Assembly: GCA_964035545.1 (NCBI GenBank)
Contig: OZ037765.1
Location: 17,230,698-17,294,697 of the forward strand
Direction: 5' to 3'
Source of the DNA: Bugula neritina
Lineage: Eukaryota; Bryozoa; Gymnolaemata; Cheilostomatida; Bugulidae
DNA length: 64,000 bases
Position numbers and translations under genes: made by a program. Below the pieces are notes generated by a model. That model saw only the letters and a list, made by a program, of their open reading frames with translations, searched no databases and was not told the origin of the DNA. Every line of letters begins with the position of its first letter. Position 1 is the first letter of the stretch. Positions 39,201 to 52,964 of the stretch are shown one piece after another.

Positions 39201-39681
39201 ATATAGTAAAGGTAAATTACACTTTAATGTGAAAGGCTGGGTTAGTCCACAGGCTATAAAACTTTCAATGATTAATGAAACTGTTAATTGTGACTTCTAA
39301 GGAAGAAAATGATATTAACACAATAAGTTTGGTAAAGCTTTGATTAACATCACTTTTAGTTGTAGTTACACACACACAACACACTCAGCACCCATACTTT
39401 TTTCTCCAACTTGCAAATTTATGCGCTCAGAAATTGTTATTAAGATATTTTATCAACACTAAGAAAAGATCGACGTAATAACATTACAAGCTTGCTGGCG
39501 AACATTTGACCAACAGGGAGTGATAGTCAGTGTTTGCTCACCGTAGATAAGGAGCGTATCTGCAGCTAAACAAATTCTCTCCTTCAAGCCTACAGTAAGT
39601 GAGCTTATTAACAAATTTAATATCTCTAGCTACAACTACTTTGACGAGGATTCTGTATCACCAGAACATTTGGTTGGCAGG
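36205..39681. other. Intergenic: K2P-C to IGFBP-domain gene
   Basis: About 3.5 kb, A+T-rich. I see no splice-bounded coding exon, no long tandem array and no obvious poly(A) signal of standard form near the K2P-C stop. It must contain the K2P-C 3' UTR and the promoter of the next gene. Confidence 0.55.
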
Positions 39682-42600
39682 ATGAGAAGAGAGAGTTCTG
39701 TATCAATAACAATAGTGCTTCTGGTATTAGCTTTAATTATAAATGTTGACTCTAAAAAAAATAAAGTCAGGGATCCTAAAACCAAGTCGGAATCTAAGGC
39801 ACCAGTAATGGACTCAATGATTTGCCCGACATGTGACAGACTCTTTTGCACAGTTCGTAAAGCTAGTCGGCTGCAATGCCCTGGTGGCAAAACTACAGAT
39901 ATATGTGGTTGCTGTCCAGTTTGTGCCAAACAAGTGGGAGATCCATGCGGTGGCGAGTGGAATTATTTAGGGAAATGTGATGTGGGACTATACTGTAAGG
40001 CCTCCACCGTCAGTATTCATGCACCTATATTGTTTCAAGATATAAAACCTGTGGAGGTGCCGAAAGGAGGAATAGCTGAAGGGACTTGTGTTCAGTGTAA
40101 GTATCTTACTCTAGTCACACTTACAGGTGCATCCTTGTTCAGTTACAGTCAAGTACCATTATTATGCCAAAGTAGCTTCACTAAAATGTTTTGGCAAAGT
40201 TTCCTTATCTACCATAAAATAGTTTGTAAGATATTTTTTTTGCTTTAGGCAGTGGCAAGTACTTTTTAATCGTCTATCATATGGCCATTGTTTTGTAATT
40301 TTCATCTAAAAATCAATTGCATAGATACGCAATTTTACTATTTGGTCCAATATTTAAGTTGATACAAGAAGGAATTCAAATTTAAAACTGGTCTTGTGCT
40401 AGTAACAGTCTAGTTAATTTAGTCAATTTTACTTTCAAATCTGTAACAGTTAATCATTTATAACAATTGAGAACAAATTAGGCTAAAAAATTCAATTGCT
40501 GTCATGATTTGTAGAGTTAATAATGTTTTCATGACAAGCTAAATAAAAAATTAAGCAAGTTAAAGAGTGTTAAATTGAAAGGCACTGTTTAGCTGTCATT
40601 AGTTAGATGGTTAATTAGCAAATACTATTATTAGAATTTTCTAAAGTGTTTGAAGTACCTATGTATAGCTAAATTCTTTTTATATACAAGGAATGGATTG
40701 TAAAATGTCGACTGTGTTGAGATGTATTGGTTAGAAGCTCTTAAAACTCTTCATCTATACATATGTTGTACTAATAGCATTTTCAACAAATTCACAAACT
40801 CTCCCTACTTAATTAAAAAAGTGTCGATAAATTAGATAAAGCAAGAACTATTTTGCCATTACATATACGGCAAGGGCTTAAGCTACAAAGATTCTGCAAA
40901 TTTTTGTATCCATGTGCTTATCAAAATGATCTTAATGCAAGAAGTAATTAATTTGTTACGCTAATAGCTTTGATCTAAGTCATTTAAATTGAAAACAACT
41001 TTAGAATAAAAGAGGGCAAAATTTAAATTGCAAGATCAAAGAAGGAACTGCATATCATAACTTTCAATGAGTGCCAATGTGGACAAGAAAGCTGGCACAG
41101 GTTTTATGTTAAATTTGAGTTATATGACAGATTAAACAATTGAGAGGAATATATGAGTAGGCCAGTCATCTATAAAAATTGTCAATATATCATTGTATTC
41201 TTGTAAAATTTGATGTTATTAACATTTTTACATAAGCCTCTTTTGATCTTTGAGTATAGTAGAAGCATATTTTTTATTTATGGCATCTTTCAAAATAACA
41301 TAAATGTATCATATGTGCCACTGGTTGTGCTGTTCAGCTACACGTTGAGTAGTTATGTCAACATTTGATGTTCAACAGTTTCACTCCAATGACTGATCAT
41401 ATACAAAGCTGGCCATGTTTGACTGTGTTATTCACATAGATAGTAAGAAAGAGAATCTTTGTCATTCTTGTATTATGATAACTCATCTAAGCCTGAAATA
41501 CTTGGATGTTCTAATTACATGATGTTGTTAGTCATGAAAATACCAAGCCTCTCATTATTGTTGTAATTTGCATGTATTTCCATAAAACAATCAGCTTGTC
41601 TACTAAAAGAGGTAAATGAGACTCAAGTTATTGGTTGACCAAGCTACAGCAACTATGATATTTAGTGTTATCAGTGAACACATCTTGCGTGTAGTTTAGA
41701 ATAACTTCTGGAAACTAAAGGTGTGACAACTGAGGCTGAATGCTGACATATGATACAGTAATATCTTTGAATCTTAACAGTTTACTATATAATAGTCAGA
41801 ATTTTAAAAGGTAACAGTTTCCTGGCTAAGTTAGTTAAACAAAGTGTAAATAATGTAAATTCAGCTGTGTAAATATTAAAGAAAGATAGGTTGTGAAAAG
41901 CGATTCCGGTCTGACAAGCCAGCATGTAGATAAGAGGCTATAACATTGCATTGTAACACACATTTCTATCTTGTGAACCTTCACTTAGATTATGACAAAG
42001 AATGTAAAAACATGTTGCAATAATGCTTGTTATCAGAGGAGGGAAAGCTCTGCTTCAAAATAGTAGTAGATTTTTACTAAGTATGTTCTTAGACAGCTTT
42101 ATTCAAATAACAATGCTTTCTTAGCAGTTGGTTCTCAAGTTTATTTATAGCACCTTATGCATAACCAGTTTAGGAAAAGTATCTTTTAATTTTTTTTATC
42201 AAGTAGGAACCGAAAATCATTGGCTGCGTGCATCTTTCAATTTAAAATATTTTAGCATGCAAAGATGTTATTTACTGACGAGCCTATTTAATTTCATGCT
42301 TTTCCGGTTGTCACTTAAAAATTTCCATAATCTATTACACTGAATGTCATAAAGAGAAATCTATTAAGCTCCCTAAAACTACTCCACTTGCAGTAAAACC
42401 AAAAACACATTTAAAATTTATTTTTAACAAATACTGTATGTGGATTCTCAATTGTTAGAAGTTATTTTCGTAGTGATGGTATTCTTAGTTGACAATTGCA
42501 ATGCGAGGTTACGTGATAATGACAATTCTATCAATGTTAATTATTATGTTCAGAAATGTAAATAATATTAGACTTATGACTTCAAGCATCATTAAGTTTA

Positions 42601-45600
42601 TAGAGAGTTTTCATCCTGTTAGATTTCACGGAGCATAATTACTATTATAATATTATGTAGGCTATATCTATCAAGTCGAACATAATAGGTTTTATTTTGC
42701 ATTATATGTTTTTGCTAAGGTTATAATCATGTTATTAGCATTGTTATTATTTTTTGTTAGCTAAATGTATCCTCTATTATACAGAACGTATAGGCTACAC
42801 GCAACATATAGTGAGGGGTTATAAAACTGATAAAAATTCTTGGTATTAATATTAAATAGTTACACTAAGTATCACTAAAGGATATCTTCTTGGGAAATGA
42901 GTAAGACATACCAACATCATATTATTACAAATCAGAAGAATGCATGATGCAGTGTTCTTTTATAGTATGTCCTGTAACACTAGCTAGTTATAAAACCTTC
43001 ACATAATGAATGAGCAAAGTAATTTTTATATTAGGAACCATGGTCTTAGATTACTAGTCCTGGGGGCTTTTGAAAGGATGTTCCAGTATGAAAAATCTAT
43101 AAATAAACAAAACTGCAGGCAATAATATTTGGATAAACAGACAAATGCTTTATAGAACTGCATGTATTCGGTATTAAAATATCCTTTGACATTGTGTTTT
43201 TTTCCAATAGAATTGACACTTTTGCAAAGAGAGTTGATTATATGTAACATAGTTTGATAAAACATTATCTAGAACTGCCATGCTAACTGTTGACCTACAC
43301 CAAAAAATGGAATCACTAAAAGTGTAGGTATTAGCATGGATTGTGGCCACCCCTGGCCACCTATAGTTTCCATATTACTTGTCTGGTTAAGACTGATAGA
43401 TTGTAGGTCAATGTATAATCAATAGAGAATTTTGCTCTGTTTAGCAAAATATTATTCTATTTTTCTATGCATACTAATAAGTGTTAATTAATTCATAAGA
43501 GAACAAATCTTACTTTGTTTATATATGAAATAAGGTGCCCAAATCAATGCTTATAAAATAACAAAAGTTGTTTTGGGTCTTACATTCAAACTCACTTAGG
43601 CATACACAGTTTAGTTATGTTGTGAAACACATTATAAAGTGGAAAATTTGCTCAGTCAATACTGAATAAAATACCTAGATATAAAACAACTGCAATGTTT
43701 AGAAAACTATTATTTTATTTAAAGCAAATACATGCAATGATAGTTATTAATTAATGACATAACAGTGTAAAGCCAGGTGTGAAGGTATTTGGGCGCCCAA
43801 GACAAAGCACTACTGTTAGGTTGACACTTCAACACAATGCATTTTGAATTTGTGAAATTCCAACTCAGTAAGCAATAGTTTTATTGTAGTCATTAACATT
43901 TATCCCTCTCTGCTATGACAATATAATTTAGACACTTTATTTCCAGTGCAAGAAATGATCCCAAATGATGCTAATCCACATTTAAAGAATACAAACAGCT
44001 TCAAACCTAAATGTCAGCCTAAATGTTCCCCAGAATTTTGTCTGAAGAACCCCAGATCAATATGTTCAGCAGTGTAAGTATAATTCTAGCTGACTTTTAT
44101 ATTTAGTGATTGCTTTTGGTGACAGTGAAACAAACTCAAACAAACACTATAGGTATGCAAAATATTAGTAACTCCATCAGTCAAAAATGAAAATTAAGAG
44201 TAATATGTGTTGCATAGAGAAAAATGCGCCAGTCTAAATTTCTTGTAGTAAAAAGCCTTATATGTTAAAAAATAAACATTGCAAATGGCCAGTGAATTTA
44301 GTCAAAAATTTTGGTGCGCCTCAAAGTTGGCTACTTAATATTAGACTATGGCTATACGAGTTATGCAGTAGGCAAAAGTTTTGGCTATTCTGAATAAATG
44401 ATTTGTCAAAGCAGTATGCAAATGATATTATTAGCTTTACGAAAGAATACACAAAATGACACATGGCACCTCCAATACATCATCAACAGCTCAAACTGGT
44501 ACAATGCAGTAGGTTAGTCACTCTCAACACTGTCCTTCCATTTATTATCATTATGACACAAATGCTAACAATTTTTACTAATGATTTATTAATTTAATGC
44601 CTATAATTAACTGTTTGAAAAATATTTGACGATCATAACTGTCAAAATGTAATTTCATATTTAAATTAATTTAAACAAATTGACAATGTAAAAATGTTTT
44701 TCAGTTTTTATAACGAGCAAAAATAAATAGGTAAGCAGTAAATATAAAAATAAAAAATTGCTTCTAAAAACATTCTTTATACTATATTACATATAATATT
44801 TCTGTTTACCAGCTATATGAGTAAGAAAGTTTTTATCAGCAGATAACAGAAGTTTTGAAACCTTTAATATTTTGTGTAATTAAGCCACAATCTTTTTATA
44901 TCACTAATAGTCAACATTGTCTTATCAGATGCTACATGGCCACGGTATGCAATAAAGCTTACCGTCTTCATATCTATAATCATTTTTGTAGCCCTATGAA
45001 TCTAATGTAAATACTTGAATTCTATCCTCCTCTATGGCCAGCTGGTTTTGGAGTGCTCTGTTTATGTGACGTTGAACTTAGAAAATTTTATAGAACCATG
45101 CAATGCCAAGGTTTTCTGTGAATACTTTGCTTTGATTTTCTTAGGACAGTTGCTTTATTTTTAATTATACGAGTGCTTTATATATGAGTCATAGCCTCAA
45201 TATATCATTATTCAGAGTAAAATAGTTAAATAAAAATAATGAGCATCTGAATATTTTTTAACCTGCATTTTTTGTTTTAAGAAATTAATTTAGTTGTAGT
45301 CAAGTCTTAAAAATTGAAAACTGACCGCAGAGGCCCCATGGTGAAATATTACTTGGAACAATATTGTGTAAGAATACTAAAAATAACCAGAAGACTAACT
45401 TTACATATAAAAGCACTTTAACGAATTATTAATAGCCATTTCTTGCATATATGTTTTAAAAATATATCCTTCACTCATGGAATGTACATACACAGTATAT
45501 GATTGTACTTTGGACACATAGACAAACTGCAAATTATAATAATAGACAATTTGATAATTGAGTAGAAAAGGAAATTTATCATAGAGGCATACATGTATAC

Positions 45601-47276
45601 TCTGCCTGATAGACAGTTGTCTGTGAAGTTAGAAACATAAATAAATTAATAAGTTTAATCATTTGTTTCAATGGAGAACATCATTGATGTGTGTAATAAT
45701 TAGAGTAATGTTATGAACATAATGGCAATTTTATTAAAATATGTGACTATTTTTCAAAAGTTGAAAAGATAAATTAATGTAAAGCCATCATCAATTAATG
45801 TGGCCCGAGATGAAAGTGAATTGTAATTAGCAATAAATCTGGTACAAAATATGGTATGAAAAATATGAATGAATTGTTTTTGGTGTAATAGAATTCAACT
45901 GATAGGGATGATGGAATTTTGAAAAATCCTGGCTATATAACAGATGTTAGGCTAGCATGACAGGCATATTAGATGAATGTGAAATTATATTCTGATTTGA
46001 ATGTTTGCAGTGATGTTGTTGATATGAAGAGAGAATGCCATGGGTCATGTCAACATACCTCATGCCAAGCATGCTCGTGGGTAGACCCTGAACCAGACTG
46101 TGGAGCTTGCTTGCCAGATGATATTCACTGCATTAAAAGATTCGCAAAATGCATAAAAAGAAGCACATGCACCAGATCTAAATTCCCCTGTAAAAGCATT
46201 GAGGTAAATGGAATTACCTATTTACTATTAAATCTAGCTATTGCAGCATACAAAGAAAAATGCAGAATTTTTCCAGAATAACATGGGAGAAGAAATGTTA
46301 ATATAAAGCAGTGGCAGTGCATAAGTAGTAGTTTTCACTTTAGCTGCTGGGAGAATATACAATAGCCTGTAAAGTAATGGAGTTTGAAAAGGTACAAGTG
46401 TTATACAGGGTAGAATGTCACATCAGATAAGAACATGAGAGCTAAGTGTCACTTACCAAATTAGCTATCATTAACTAATTACAATTTGTAAACTTCCATA
46501 TGCCACTGCCCTTTCTTCAATACATAATTTCACAGTAGTATGAGAATGGGGTTGGACTAGACACCAGTTTGTGTTCAAAGAACAATATTAACAATGTGAT
46601 GTGACAGCTTTCATCTAACTGTAAAATTTATTTTAAAGTTAAAAAGGAGTTGATTATGAAGGCTCCTTGGCATAATTTCAAGTGCTATAGAGAATAATTC
46701 ACGCAGTAAGACATCCATTCTACATAAAATTATATTCAACTCGTATACAAGGATTTGATGCAAGAGTGGAGATAAGCAACTCTTGTACCCAGTAAAGTGA
46801 CTACACAGCAATTAGTTCTGCTATTTCTATGTTGATTATGTGCGTATAATAAATCTTGTTATTTAACGCTAATTGCAGTAGATATTGTAACTCAAGCAGA
46901 TTTGTTAACAAAAGCAAATGGTTGAGTTCTGTTAGGAGAGCATCAGGTTACAGATTCAGCTTAGCAACTTTCTGGTTATCAGAATAAGCATTTAGTACAC
47001 CACTATTGACTTACACTTCATTATACATCTTGTTATCTCATATATTCAGGTCCATTAACAAGTCGCACCAGTTAACACCTATACCGACATTGTATAATAT
47101 CGGCAATGCATATAATAGTCTAAGTAAAACGATACCACCGTACACTATACATTACACAGCAATTTATCTAATCTATACTGAATAAAAATTTTCAGAATTG
47201 TTGTTTTATGTTTTAGGATGGAGACCATGTGGGCAAGTTTCAGTGTATGGTACCTAAGTGCCTAGACAAATCATAG
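39682..47276 (+). CDS. Secreted cysteine-rich protein with N-terminal IGFBP domain, 264 aa
   Basis: Exons: 39682-40096, 43947-44073, 46011-46203, 47217-47276 (TAG 47274-47276). Phases join (1, 2, 0). Start chosen at the ATG giving a clean signal peptide (residues about 1-24: charged MRRES, then a hydrophobic core). Residues 48-136 form an IGFBP-type domain with all 12 cysteines: CPTC, the hallmark CGCC at 75-78, then [13 protein letters not shown]. Domains of this kind occur in IGFBPs, CRIM1 and small single-domain proteins, and bind or modulate growth factors outside the cell. Exons 2-4 add about 126 cysteine-rich residues I do not recognise. They include two C-x3-C-x4-C units ([10 protein letters not shown] and [10 protein letters not shown]) and a CGAC motif. 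A downstream overlapping cysteine-rich frame suggests an alternative or frameshifted end. Confidence 0.85.
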
Positions 47277-47433
47277 TTATTTTACCGTTGGCATTGTGAA
47301 AATAACGATGAATGCTGCGAAGCTAGAAAATCTTGTGCCCCAAGTTTGTACCATTTCCAGTGCAGGCATTGATGTTACTATATCAAGATACATCTTCCCT
47401 GGGCCGTCTCATGATTCACTACCGCAGCATTAA
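47266..47433 (+). other. Overlapping cysteine-rich reading frame at the 3' end of the IGFBP gene
   Basis: In the +1 frame relative to the annotated last exon, codons from 47266 to TAA 47431-47433 are open (55 codons). They hold a dense cysteine cluster at about 47296-47352 with spacing C-x5-CC-x5-C-x3-C, as in disulfide-rich secreted peptides. It lies directly after a TAG trinucleotide (47263-47265) that could act as a splice acceptor. Used with the phase-0 end of exon 3 at 46203, that acceptor would give an in-frame alternative C-terminus. The other reading is a one-base frameshift (mutation or assembly error) near the annotated stop. Confidence 0.35.
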
Positions 47434-50400
47434 AGGCAAAGGGCTTGCCTGATGCCAAAGATTATAATTATCATTCTTTTCAATGATTCAATGCTTAATT
47501 GATACTATGTACCTTTATCTCTATTTATTTCTACCATTACAGTATGTATTTTAATATGTTACTGACTAACGTAAATTACACCTTGTAATGTAAAATATGT
47601 TGTCTATTTTCTTCAACTACTTACATACATGTAGATGGTATCTACTCTATTTTTTTATCGAAAAGTAGCTTACATGTGAGCTTGGCATAGCTAGAACAAT
47701 TTAGTACCCATCTGTACATAATGTTTTATTTGAATACAAAATTAGGCAATCCTTGAATCACAAATGATGGTTTAGAATAGATGGAAAAAAATTAATTTTT
47801 TTGGATAAAAATCTTGTGGCAAAAATCTCTATTATGTATAAAATTATGTTTCATATTTATACTCCAATTGCTTAATGCAAGCATTTTGTCCATATATACG
47901 TATTATTTTAAATTCATCTATAGTAAGACATTCTTACCATTATAGACACTTTTTAACGGTAGATGTGCATGCCTGATTCTCCTTAAATGCAAGCCAAGTA
48001 TTTGACTGAAAGATATAAAAATTCGAAAATTTAAACCGGAATAAACAGCAGTGCTATGTTTAGCTGGAGTGACTGAAAGTTAGTTTTTAATTCTATAAAA
48101 TGTTTGAACAAAGTGGGAGCAGAAGCCGACACATTAAAATTTGATAGAGGATCAGGCATAACTTCTAGCACCTTACTCGAGCTGTCATATATACTTTAAC
48201 ATGTGCAACTTTACTCAACTGCAGTATCTAACATTAGTCAATGTTTGTTGTATATTATTGAACTAAATATATATATTATTACATAAACAGCAATGACAAG
48301 TCTAGTGCTTTTAACATCACACAGTAAATATAAGTGACATTTAGATGTGTCCTTGCACATCTTTTCCTTCTATGCCCATAAAATGACACCCATTAAGATT
48401 ACACAAACTTTGTATTAAGGAATGGAATGCAAGTTGTGTAAGATGCTGAAATAAGCTGCACGATGGTGATTAGTGTCATGTTTTAACCCATTCAATTAAG
48501 AAGTGTCAAACAAGTGAAAATCATGAAAACCCAAAATTGTTTTACAACTAATCCAACTTAGAACATTAACAACTTTTCAAAAAAATTTAGCACAAATAAC
48601 CACTGTATTATGTACAACCACGTAATGTCTTATATATACAATCAGATAGAAGTTTTAAACAGGTTAAACAGAGCATATTTGGGAATTATGTTTATATTAC
48701 ATTTATATTACATGATTTGCAAGTCTGTATAATAGAAATCAGCATATCACACGGTGAGGAGATGCAGCTACTCCGCATGTAAGAGTTGCTCAACAATTGA
48801 GGCGGGAAACTAATCCATTAGTTGGTTATGTCTGCTGTTAGGAGATAAAGTTTTATCTTTTATCAATTTATTCCTTTTTTATGCCCTGACATAAAAAGAA
48901 CCTTCAATCACTGAGACAGTAGCTTAAGAAACAGATCTGTAGATATATTCGTCTTCAACAACCTTAAAACTTTAGAAACTTCTTGATGGAATCCTCTACA
49001 AGTAAATATAACAATTTTAGAAATGGAATGCAGTGCTATATGGTAAATGCTATGCAGTGACAGATCAACATAAATTATATTTTTGTCAGTATTTGCCCAG
49101 TTGCGTACTGCAAAAGAAGGGGGAGGGGAGGGTTCTACCCTAACGGCTAGTGAATCTGACTTGAGAAAGATGCTAAAAAGTGATATGATTCTACCAGGTG
49201 GAATAGCTCCATTACTGCTTATAACTGTTTCGCAGAAACAAATTAGAAGAACTATGTTGTGTCACATTCTACAAATATTTATCCTTGACCTTTTTAAATA
49301 TCCATTAAATTGGAATGGGTATTTGGAGAAAATAAATTGAGACAAAGACGCCCAATGTGTAATAAAATTTTGTGTGTTTAAATTTGTGCACAATAACATG
49401 CACTAGAGCAGATCAACCTCATTTTACAAAAAACATATTCTGTAACAAGTTCTGGTTTTCCTATCAGGTGAAATGGGCCACTGATAAAATAAATTTAGCA
49501 ATAAAATAGAGAACAAATAAAATAAAAGTCAATTGATGGAATACAGAGGCTTAATAAAAACACCAATTGTTTTAGTAACTAAGGGTGTATAGTAAAGTGA
49601 TAAATCATAGACTTGTAAGTGTTTATGTATTGCAATAATTAATGCTAGGAGTAAATCTATAACGGAAGAGTGATAAATAGAAGGAAAAAGAGTCAGAGGC
49701 AATTAGCACTAAAATGCAGTAATTGGCACCAAGCTGGTGCCTTTTCTCCAAACTGCTGTTAATTACACTTGAATATTTGACCACATAACTTTTGTCTTAA
49801 TTCATAAGAGTTGTAAAGCGGCTAGCTGACAGTGTTGTCTGAGGTTAGCTGACAACAAAAGTGTGTGTGTAGGGTGTGTGCACGAGTGTTATCAAGTGTT
49901 TGCATTCTCACTGGTGTGCTTGTCTTCCTTTCTATACCAGCCGACACTTAAAGCCATGATTTGAAATTAATATATGCATTAAACTATAACTAGCTTCATT
50001 TAGAAAGTGTAGTTTTGTGAGAATTTACAAGTAAAAGAAAATCTCTTTATTAATCAGTAGCCACAAACATGTTCATAAGAGGTGGCAGCTAGCCGTGCAG
50101 TTCTCATGCTACCAACTATCTACAATTATTGGTTAGTTAATAGGGGCTGGGGTGCGTGATGGTCTATTAATAGCTATTATTTTCCCACCCATTGTTGATT
50201 TTAGCTTTACAACTGCAGCCATAGAAACTGTAATAATTGCTCCCATAGAATCTATAATATGAATCACATATTATAATACATATTATTTTTATAATAGTTT
50301 ATTGATATATAAAATGCAACAAATCTTTACTAATATAAATACCAGCCAAACATTACCACCTATGTAGCAGTACCATCAAGGCTGAGGTAATTTTTAAACA

Positions 50401-50835
50401 ATTTTAGTATTAGCTGTTAGAATCTGTGAAGAAAATGGTGGGACTGATAGGGTGTTTATTGCATTCTCAGAATAGACCCTATATCCCCTATAATTCTTAA
50501 AATATTAATTAATAATTAATTCAGCAATAGATAAATTGGTAGAGGAAGGGGAGGAGAGCAGACACCCTTACTACAGTATGATGAAATAAAGTCTAATAAG
50601 TTCATAGCTGTTATTTACTCATTATTCAATACTTTGGTCACTGATGTTTGCTACCAGAAACCATCTTCCTAAATGCCACAAAATATGCCGTTGACAGTTT
50701 TCTCATTTATAATAATCAGGATTAAGCAAGTGTTAAACAAAATCCCTCCCTCATTCATATTTCTAGGAGAGATGTTGAAGTTCCAGCACACAGGAAACTA
50801 TTAAAGCCTGGTTTTTAATGCCATGTTAAAAAATT

Positions 50836-50893
50836 ATGAAAAGATTCATAAACTCATTAGAACCATGTCTAATGAGTTTATGAATCTTTTCAT
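50836..50893. repeat. Perfect 26-bp inverted repeat with 6-nt loop
   Basis: Arms 50836-50861 and 50868-50893 are exact reverse complements; the loop is ACCATG. The stem is AT-rich with no mismatch. It could be a recently formed palindrome, the remnant of a fold-back element, or a small structured RNA. No flanking duplication was recognised. Confidence 0.9.
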
Positions 50894-51939
50894 TGGAAAA
50901 GCTGACTCCGTCATTCAGAGAGTGTATAAAGTGACTGAGCCTGATTCATAGCACGCCAACCACACCGAATGCCTTTAAATAAAATTTATAAAAATCATGG
51001 AAAGAAAATGAATGTAATTAGAGAGGTGGAGAAGTTGCTGCATACCCTGTACTCCTAATTTCTACCCAATCCGTGTTGCTAAACTACACTTCCCAACTGT
51101 CTGATCAAAGATTTCCTGAAGCCATACTTATAGCTCTTAAAAGCTACTATCGTATAATTATTTTATAAGTTCTGACGTGCAAACTAATTTAAATATTCAT
51201 TTACCATTTTTAAAAAAGTGCAATACCTAGAGTTTGAAGTGTACTAATTTTTTGGTAATTTCCATCGTGGATGTAATTCTTAAAGCAGCTGCCTACCCAT
51301 AATGCACAGTAAGTACAGTATATCGTATTAAATAAAACATAAAAGTTTTAACTACTCAACAGGAGCTAAACATATAATAATAACTGCTAAGTTATAAGAA
51401 AAGAAAAATATATTAATAAAACAAGTTGAGCAAAAAATGAATTGGCTGTAAAAAACTACAAGAGGAGCCTGCTTAGAGTGTGAGACAAGGTATAAGCTAT
51501 ACACTATGCAGTAACACAGTGTGACCTGCCACAGAGTGGTTAGCTAGCTTACGAGTATAGGTTATGATGGCAATGGCATGAGGACGTGACGAAACCCATA
51601 GTCTTATCAGGTATTCTTGCAGTAAGACAACTAAACTGTCCGGAAAGAAGCACTTATTAGATTTCACTCATTAAAACTAAATCACTGTCTAAATAATAAT
51701 ATAAAAAATGGCAGAAAAATGAGAAGAGGAAACATGTGAGTGACTAGGGACGTATTCAGATGTTTTTACTAAGTGATTCACTGGGTGCAGGAAACTCTGA
51801 CACCCCACCTACGCTGTGTGCTTGTGGAAAGTGCAGAGAGCTGGAGTGATTCATATGATGATATTACATCGCTAGATGAAATCACCAGCAGCGCCTTTCA
51901 AACCCACCAATTCCCAACAAACAGTTGATCTGATGAATG

Positions 51940-52543
51940 CTACATACTCTACAGGGAGGTCTACTACATACTCTACAGGGAGGTGTACTACATACTATAC
52001 AGGGAGGTGTACTATATACTCTACAGGGAGGTCTACTATATACTATACAGGGAGGTCTGCTATATACTCTACAGGGAGGTCTGCTACATACTCTACAGGG
52101 AGGTCTACTATATACTCTACAGGGAGGTGTACTATATACTATACAGGGAGGTCTACTATATACTCTACAGTAAGGTCTACTATATACTCTACAGGGAGGT
52201 TTACTATATACTCTACAGGGAGGTTTACTATATACTATACAGGGAGGTCTACTATATACTCTGCAGGGAGGTCTACTACATACTCTGCAGGGAGGTCTAC
52301 TATACATATACTATACAGGGAGGTGTACTATATACTCTACAGTAAGGTCTACTATATACTCTACAGGGAGGTGTACTATATACTTTACAGGGAGGTGTAC
52401 TATATACTATACAGGGAGGTCTACTATATACTCTACAGGGAGGTCTACTACATACTCTGCAGGGAGGTCTACTATATACTATACAGGGAGGTCTACTATA
52501 TACTCTACAGTAAGGTCTACTATAATATACTCTACAGGGAGAT
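51940..52543. repeat. Minisatellite, 24-bp unit, about 25 copies
   Basis: Tandem copies of a 24-bp unit containing CTCTACAGGGAGGT alternating with CTATACAGGGAGGT, with scattered variants (AGTAAGGT, CTGCAGGG). The unit length is divisible by three and free of stops, so several frames on both strands stay open, giving spurious 78-240-codon ORFs. Confidence 0.96.
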
Positions 52544-52964
52544 TTATAGGATATCTGGAATATCAAATTTTCTTCACTACACAGCAATGAACACCTAACT
52601 CTCCCATTTAAATTACTAGTTTAGTTTGTTTCATCCAAGTATATAGCTTTTAAGCTTATTGAAAAACTATAAAATATTTAAATACATCGTGTTTTGCATA
52701 TTCCAAACATTTTTTGAACGAAATACCTTTTTTTACAATTAAAGAAGTTGTTGTGCCGAATTTTCCTGTCTTACCAGCAGTGTTGGTTTGTGGAGATATT
52801 TCATTAAAGTGCTATGCGTAGGAAGGACTATGTGGGCGAAAATGCTTTAAGGTTAAATAAACTAACTAAAAAAGATCAGGTTACAAATACCAATATGACT
52901 TGAAAGTTGTGCTGCTGTTTTCATGACAGAGTCATGCTGTAAAAACATTTGACAGTTTATCTTA

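Larger units (their letters stand above)
47434..52964. other. Intergenic between IGFBP-domain gene and CDK7 (convergent 3' ends)
   Basis: About 5.5 kb between two convergent genes. It contains a perfect 26-bp hairpin at 50836-50893 and a 24-bp-unit minisatellite at 51940-52543. One isolated G-rich open stretch at 49101-49197 has splice-like borders. Otherwise it is A+T-rich with no recognised gene. Confidence 0.55.

Noticed and set aside
39595-39630. Possible 36-nt 5' UTR intron before the IGFBP-domain gene (GTAAGT...CTAG)
   Set aside because: Too short to be a credible intron without transcript evidence.
51882-52587. Long ORFs of 78-240 codons on both strands
   Set aside because: Created by a stop-free 24-bp minisatellite; no splice context, no domain, several competing frames. 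Listed as a repeat and as a low-priority finding only.
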